Of a stretch of 64,000 nt of DNA, positions 59,346 to 64,000 are shown piece by piece. The stretch spans positions 101,101,589 to 101,165,588 of the forward strand of contig OZ024746.1 in NCBI GenBank assembly GCA_964016885.1, written 5' to 3'. The translations under genes and the position numbers were made by a program. The DNA comes from Eledone cirrhosa (lineage: Eukaryota > Mollusca > Cephalopoda > Octopoda > Eledonidae). The notes beneath the pieces were generated by a model, which worked only from the letters and a program-made list of their open reading frames with translations, did no database searches and was not told where the DNA came from. The stretch's first letter is position 1. Every line of letters starts with the position of its first letter.

Positions 59346-59454
59346 TATATAAATATGTTTGCACTACTTCACTATAACAGCCATTCAGTCTCTGACTAGA
59401 TATGTTATATATATATATATATACTAATTTAAAGTATCATAACATATATATGTA

Positions 59455-59658
59455 AATGTGGCCATGTAGGCAACACGGTAAAAACCTCCCAGCCCCACAC
59501 TGTAAATGTGGTTGGTGTTAGGAAGGGCATCCAACTGTAGAAAACCCGCCAGACAGTCCTATGCGAGCAAGACAACCACTCTTGCCTCAAGTGGGAAAAC
59601 CCCCGTCCAAACCCATGCAAGCGTGGAACACGGACGCTAAACCTGATGATGATGATAT
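59455..59658 (+). mobile_element. 5'-truncated LINE/SINE tail
   Basis: From gtggccatgtaggcaacacg through gttaggaagggcatccaact, acccatgcaagcgtgg and gacgctaaacctgatgatga. It begins about 10 bp after a (TA)n run. Confidence 0.85.
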
Positions 59659-61079
59659 ATTCAAGTTAAAAAATATATGTCTATTTATAGCCATATATAT
59701 CATTGTTGAAACATAGTATTTTGGACATATATATAAAAAGCATACATTTAGGAAACATTATATACTTAATGTGGAAAAATTAATATTCCTTACAGCACTG
59801 TTTCATAGTTCCTAGAACCGGATTAAGAATTGATCTTCTCTGGTCTCAAGGAGTTATCTCCCTTGTAGGGTTTTAAAAAATACTTTTTGAATGTTTTAAC
59901 TTCTGTATTTTTACAGATTTATTCCTGGCTGGTGACTAATGTTTCCAGGTTTTACATACACCTGAGAATGGAGAATACCTTGTTGAACACCAGGGAACTT
60001 GAAAATCAACTTATACCGTTTATCAGAATATCTAAATTACTTCTGTTTACATAACGAGGGCTCATTCTTTTGTAATACGAACTCACACTGAAGTAACTAT
60101 ATATAGTCATACATCATTGTAACTTAACACTTGCTGGCAAGGGTTGGAGGTGTCATCACAGACCAAGTCTGTACTTAATTGGGGTTACTAACCTCTCAGA
60201 TGGGCATGGGGGCCCACTTCCCACTTATGTTTCTACACACTTCATAATGAATTCTTTTGTGATACTAGCACTAGCGGGGTTGTCATGACTTCAACACAGC
60301 TGAAGAATCCTCCCAATCTGTTGTTTGGCAGGTTTTCTATGGATGGATACCTTCCTTATCCCCAACCACAGTGCACTGGGTAAGTTTGAGAACTTCTGGT
60401 TTATATGGTTGGAAGCCCTAATATCAATCACATTACTGAGGGTGCTAGGTGTGTTTAATCATGACATCAGCACTAGGGGATAGAATTATAGGGTAGGAAT
60501 AGGAGAAGAAAGATAGGTGACAAGATGTGGGATGTCAAGGGAGAAGGTATCTCAGGTGGACAGAGTGATGAGAGGGTGGAGATAATGATGAGTAGAATGA
60601 AAGGGTAGGGAGTGTAGAATGATAGAAAGAGAGTAGTTTTTATGAGGGTGGGATGTCGGGTTACATTCTAATACTAGTAGGTGAGTCAGTGCTGTTGCCA
60701 ATCCTTGCTGTCCTTTGCCATGAGATTCAGCTTCCTAAGGTCAACAGTCTTCACTACTTCATGTCTACCTCTTCCATGAATCCCATCTACTCAGATTTCT
60801 CTATACTTATTTATACAGCTGTCATCTTCCACTTGCACCAATGCAGCCTTCTCTTTCCTACACTACACCCCTCTTAAACAATATTTTCCTCTCACTTATG
60901 CTATGCCATTCACATCTTCCAGACCATGCTCACTTCATTTCTTTAAAGCTTGTAGACATCAAACCATCTACTCTTCACACAGAAGAAACCCTTTGTTGTC
61001 AGCAGACTTCTATCAGACTTTCAGAGACCCCACCCCCCACCCTTCTAGGGAATATGTGTACACACACACACACCAGATA
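59659..61079. other. Spacer, no gene seen
   Basis: AT-rich unique DNA occupies the start, with the word ggagttatctcccttg at 59,850. A diverged inverted tail sub-family (cggggttgtcatgacttcaa, cagctgaagaatcctcccaa) lies at about 60,250-60,400. A pyrimidine-rich stretch lies at 60.75-61.05 kb. Open frames up to 84 codons have no recognisable family. Confidence 0.45.
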
Positions 61080-61282
61080 TACTCCCTGCTTGTAAGAGTG
61101 GGACGGGAACTAATTCTGGCTTGATTTCTACAGTTGGATGCCCTTCCTAACACCAACCTTCCGTGGCGCCTACATTACAGTGGAATGATAGGGACCCCAG
61201 TCCTATCATCTCATTTCTACAGCTGAGTAAACTGGAGCAATGTGAAATAAAGTGTCTTGCTCAAGGAAACAACACATTATAT
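61080..61282 (-). mobile_element. SINE family A, head-truncated
   Basis: On the minus strand the body (gtttcctt, gagcaagacactttatttca, ctccagtttactcagctgta) is followed by the LINE-type tail (ttggtgttaggaagggcatc, gaaatcaagccagaattagt). The tRNA head is replaced by TA repeats. Confidence 0.8.
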
Positions 61283-61329
61283 ATATAGTAGTCCCACTTC
61301 TGCAATGGCTGACCACAAGTTTACACCTA

Positions 61330-61592
61330 GAAAATACTTCTCTTGGGCAGAAGAGTGGACAAGGTGTTTTGTAGAAGACCATTAATCACCCATGCATATC
61401 ACTCTCTCCTCATCATCATGTTACAGATGGAAAGTCAGATACAACTAATTCTTTCAGCTGAGTGGACTGGGGTAATGTGAAATAAAATGTCTTGCTGAAG
61501 AAGACAATGTGTCGCCCGATCTGAGATTTGAACTCACTACTTCAATGTTGTCAGCACAACATTCTAACCACTAAGCCATGCGCATTCACAAA
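61330..61592 (-). mobile_element. tRNA-headed SINE, family D
   Basis: On the minus strand the head reads gcatggcttagtggttagaa, with the B box gtagtgagttcaaatctcag. The body includes cattgtcttcttcagcaaga and ends like 22,370-22,640 (gagagtgatatgcatgggtg). Confidence 0.78.
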
Positions 61593-61630
61593 CACCTTTT
61601 GCTGTCCAGCTCTCCTGAAAGTTTCTTACC

Positions 61631-61954
61631 AAACACACGCACCTGTTGGTTTTTACTTTAATTTATTGCAAATTTCTGGTTGGTTCAATAACCAGATGGT
61701 TGTTTAGATATTGTCCGAAGCTCTTTTGTCACATATTCTGTGACCTCAGTGACTGATTTGTGTGTTGTGACACAACACACAAAAATAAGATGGTGTAGGA
61801 CAGAACAAAGGAGACACAAAATAACAAATCAGTCACTGAGGTCACAGAATGTGTGACAAAAGAGCTTTGGACAATATCTAAACAACCATCTGGTTATTGA
61901 ACCAACCAGAAATTTGTAATAAATTGAAGTTAAAACTAACAGGTGCGTGTGTTT
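61631..61954. repeat. 130-bp-arm inverted repeat (foldback)
   Basis: The arms 61631-61760 and 61825-61954 are inverted copies separated by about 64 bp. They contain aaacacacgcacctgttggt, ttctggttggttcaataacc and cagtgactgatttg. By eye the arms differ at only a few positions. Confidence 0.88.
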
Positions 61955-62489
61955 TTAATGTCAGCATGACCCTCTCAAAGTAAAGTATAACAATATCGGT
62001 TCCAACACACGTTTTCAGATAAAAAATCTTGTAAAATAAATTCAAAAACGAAGCGTGTGTGTGTATATATATATATATCTCCAGGGAGTGTAACTTGGAG
62101 TTACTGTAGGTCCACCCGGATGAGCACTCCATGTTTAGGTCCACTTCAGTGTCGAGGTGTAGAGCAAGACAGAGTGTATTATAGTGAAATAAAATAGCAA
62201 GGACGATTGTTCAGTCCTTCGTTACGTTTATTGGTTGGTGACTCGCGTTTCGCCACTGATCAGCTCAAGTTTCGATCTGTCCCGACTCTGTAATCCGCGG
62301 CTCATCAGACCCCTTACAATAGTAATGGAAAAATGAATATACATGCCGTATGGGAAAGTCTGATGTTCCTCTTATTGTGTGTTGATAATATAATATATAT
62401 ATTATATAATATTATTATATATACTCCAGTTCTACCAACTGTTGAGTGCTACTTATCTGCATAGTTTTATTCTTCTACAATATTACCTT

Positions 62490-62520
<31 letters not shown>

Positions 62521-62770
62521 GTTTCTGAATTTGTTTAGCAAGATTCTTTATCTGAAAACGTGTGTTGAAACCGATATTGTTATACTTTGGGAGGGTCATG
62601 TTGCCAATAAGAAACACACGCACCAGTTGCTTTCACTTCAATTTATTATAAATTAAATTTATAAATTTCTGGTTGGTTGGTTGGTTCCATAACCGGACGG
62701 TTGTTCATATATTGTCAAAGTTCTTTCGTCACACATTCTGTGACCTCTTCAGTGACTGGGGATTCTTTTC
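61825..62770. repeat. Larger inverted repeat sharing the same sequence
   Basis: The segment 61,825-62,053 is inverted at about 62,520-62,770, with words such as agcatgaccctctcaaagta, cgttttcagataaaaaatct and cacacgttttcagat. The third copy has extra sequence (ggttggttggttgg) and diverges after cagtgactggggatt. Between the arms lies non-coding DNA (cgtttcgccactgatcagct near 62,250) that I cannot assign. Confidence 0.82.
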
Positions 62771-63291
62771 TTTGTTCTGTCCTACGCCATCGTTCGTCAG
62801 ACAATGCCTTGTCTGACGAACGAATGAGGACGTTTCTTGTATTCGTCTTATTCGGGAAACCTCTGGTAATGAGGTAATTATATTGTATTGTTTATTATAC
62901 ATTATACATATATATATATATAAAATGATAGAGAGACATCACACAGAGTTAGACAAGAATACAATTACATACACAAAACTACAAATGGATACATATGACC
63001 AGTAGAAGTGTTAAAAGCAGCTAAGAGCATGCAAAAATTACAAATGAACACACGCAGATAACCAAGGTATATTATCCTTGGTTATGTCAAATATTTATAA
63101 AACAAACTTTTATTTATCTAATGAAAGCGTACCAAAATTTTGGTACCCTTGAAATATATATGGTTTTATAAATATAGTTTCTATTTATTTAATATCATTG
63201 TATATTATACTCCAGAAAACTTGTCGAGTGCTCTGAATCAGTTATAAACATTTATATTTGTTGAATTACCAACAAATTGAATATCCCTTCT

Positions 63292-63332
<41 letters not shown>

Positions 63333-64000
63333 GGGATAACAGATTATTGTTATAGGTAGTCCACATAGGTGTAGTCCAGTTAGGGTACTCCTAGTAGTGG
63401 ATGATATCAACCCTTGGCTAAGTTTGACTCAACAAGGCGTTTCCATAGTGATGCTGCGAGTACGCAGTGATTTCTATGTTGTTTACACTTGGAGTAATGA
63501 TAAATCAAGAAAGAAGAGTGACACGGTTTGCTATACATAAAAAGGTTTTTAATCACATTGCTGACAATTGTTTCTCTGAACTGGTAGGTCTAGAGATCGC
63601 TACCCGCCTGTTTTCGCGTCAATCGATCACCAATACATAGTTGTAACCAGTCAATTCATCAGAGCTAGCGAGAATGAAGGGAATACACAGGCATGGCTTT
63701 TATATATAGTAGTGGCATTCAATCAGAACAATAACAACAATACTAACAATGCTAGCAATAAATTATTTGAAATAATCACAACATCAATCTAAGTAAGACA
63801 TAGAGTATACTTAAGACTTTAGCATGTAAAACGAGCTGACATGAGACAGATGTATGAAATTGACATGTAAAAGCTGTCATGGGGTGTATTATATATAGTG
63901 TAGAGATAAGCTGGTGGCTTTAAACAATGTACCACTTCCTTTACCGTAGGTCTGGTGACCGTAAGAATTATTTATTATCTGACAGATAAAATATTTATCA
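62771..64000. other. Non-coding end of window
   Basis: There is a short palindromic pair at 62,793-62,823 (gttcgtcagacaa and ttgtctgacgaac). The segment gtatattatactccag then gtgctctgaatcag at about 63,200 resembles 62,410-62,470. A (TA)n run lies at 63,296-63,331. Nothing coding was recognised to the right edge. Confidence 0.5.

Overview
The window is animal nuclear DNA, most probably from a coleoid cephalopod of the octopus type. It holds intron-split genes with GT/AG splice sites, very abundant tRNA-headed SINEs whose sequences I recognise as typical of octopus and squid genomes, dense microsatellites, and many decayed retroelements. The species assignment is inference; no lineage-specific gene settles it. 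Only three host genes can be supported, and together they fill under 4 kb of the 64 kb.

Layout. 1-10,795 is almost wholly tandem repeat: an 18/20-bp satellite with a roughly 3-kb higher-order period, then an 18-bp and a 26-bp minisatellite. 10,878-16,049 (+) holds the last four coding exons of MNS1, an axonemal coiled-coil protein; its 5' part lies left of the window, so the satellites probably sit in one MNS1 intron. 16.7-20.7 kb is intergenic and carries a decayed LINE, a mariner-like element with both termini, and a SINE. 20,895-30,945 (-) holds all six coding exons of VPS72 (YL1), a histone H2A.Z chaperone and chromatin-remodelling subunit; its introns are filled with LINE and SINE insertions. 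MNS1 and VPS72 are convergent. 31.8-34.5 kb is minisatellite. 35.6-37.5 kb is a broken Ty3/gypsy-like retrotransposon. 37.8-46.3 kb is mostly unique AT-rich DNA with a striking 68-bp-arm hairpin and a LINE relic. 46,338-48,193 (-) is the last exon of a TRIM-NHL-type gene (B-boxes, coiled coil, beta-propeller) whose RING exon was not found. 49.5-57.6 kb holds two LINEs of different families; the second is a long, nearly open copy. 57.8-64 kb has a Helitron helicase relic, more repeat arrays, SINEs and large inverted repeats.

The host genes are not functionally linked. The main theme is repeat biology. One LINE family and one SINE family share a 3' tail ending in (ATG)n. At least three minisatellites in the window are built from pieces of transposable elements: a LINE tail, a LINE coding end and a MITE terminus. 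No bacterial operon, CRISPR array or genuine tRNA/rRNA gene was seen.
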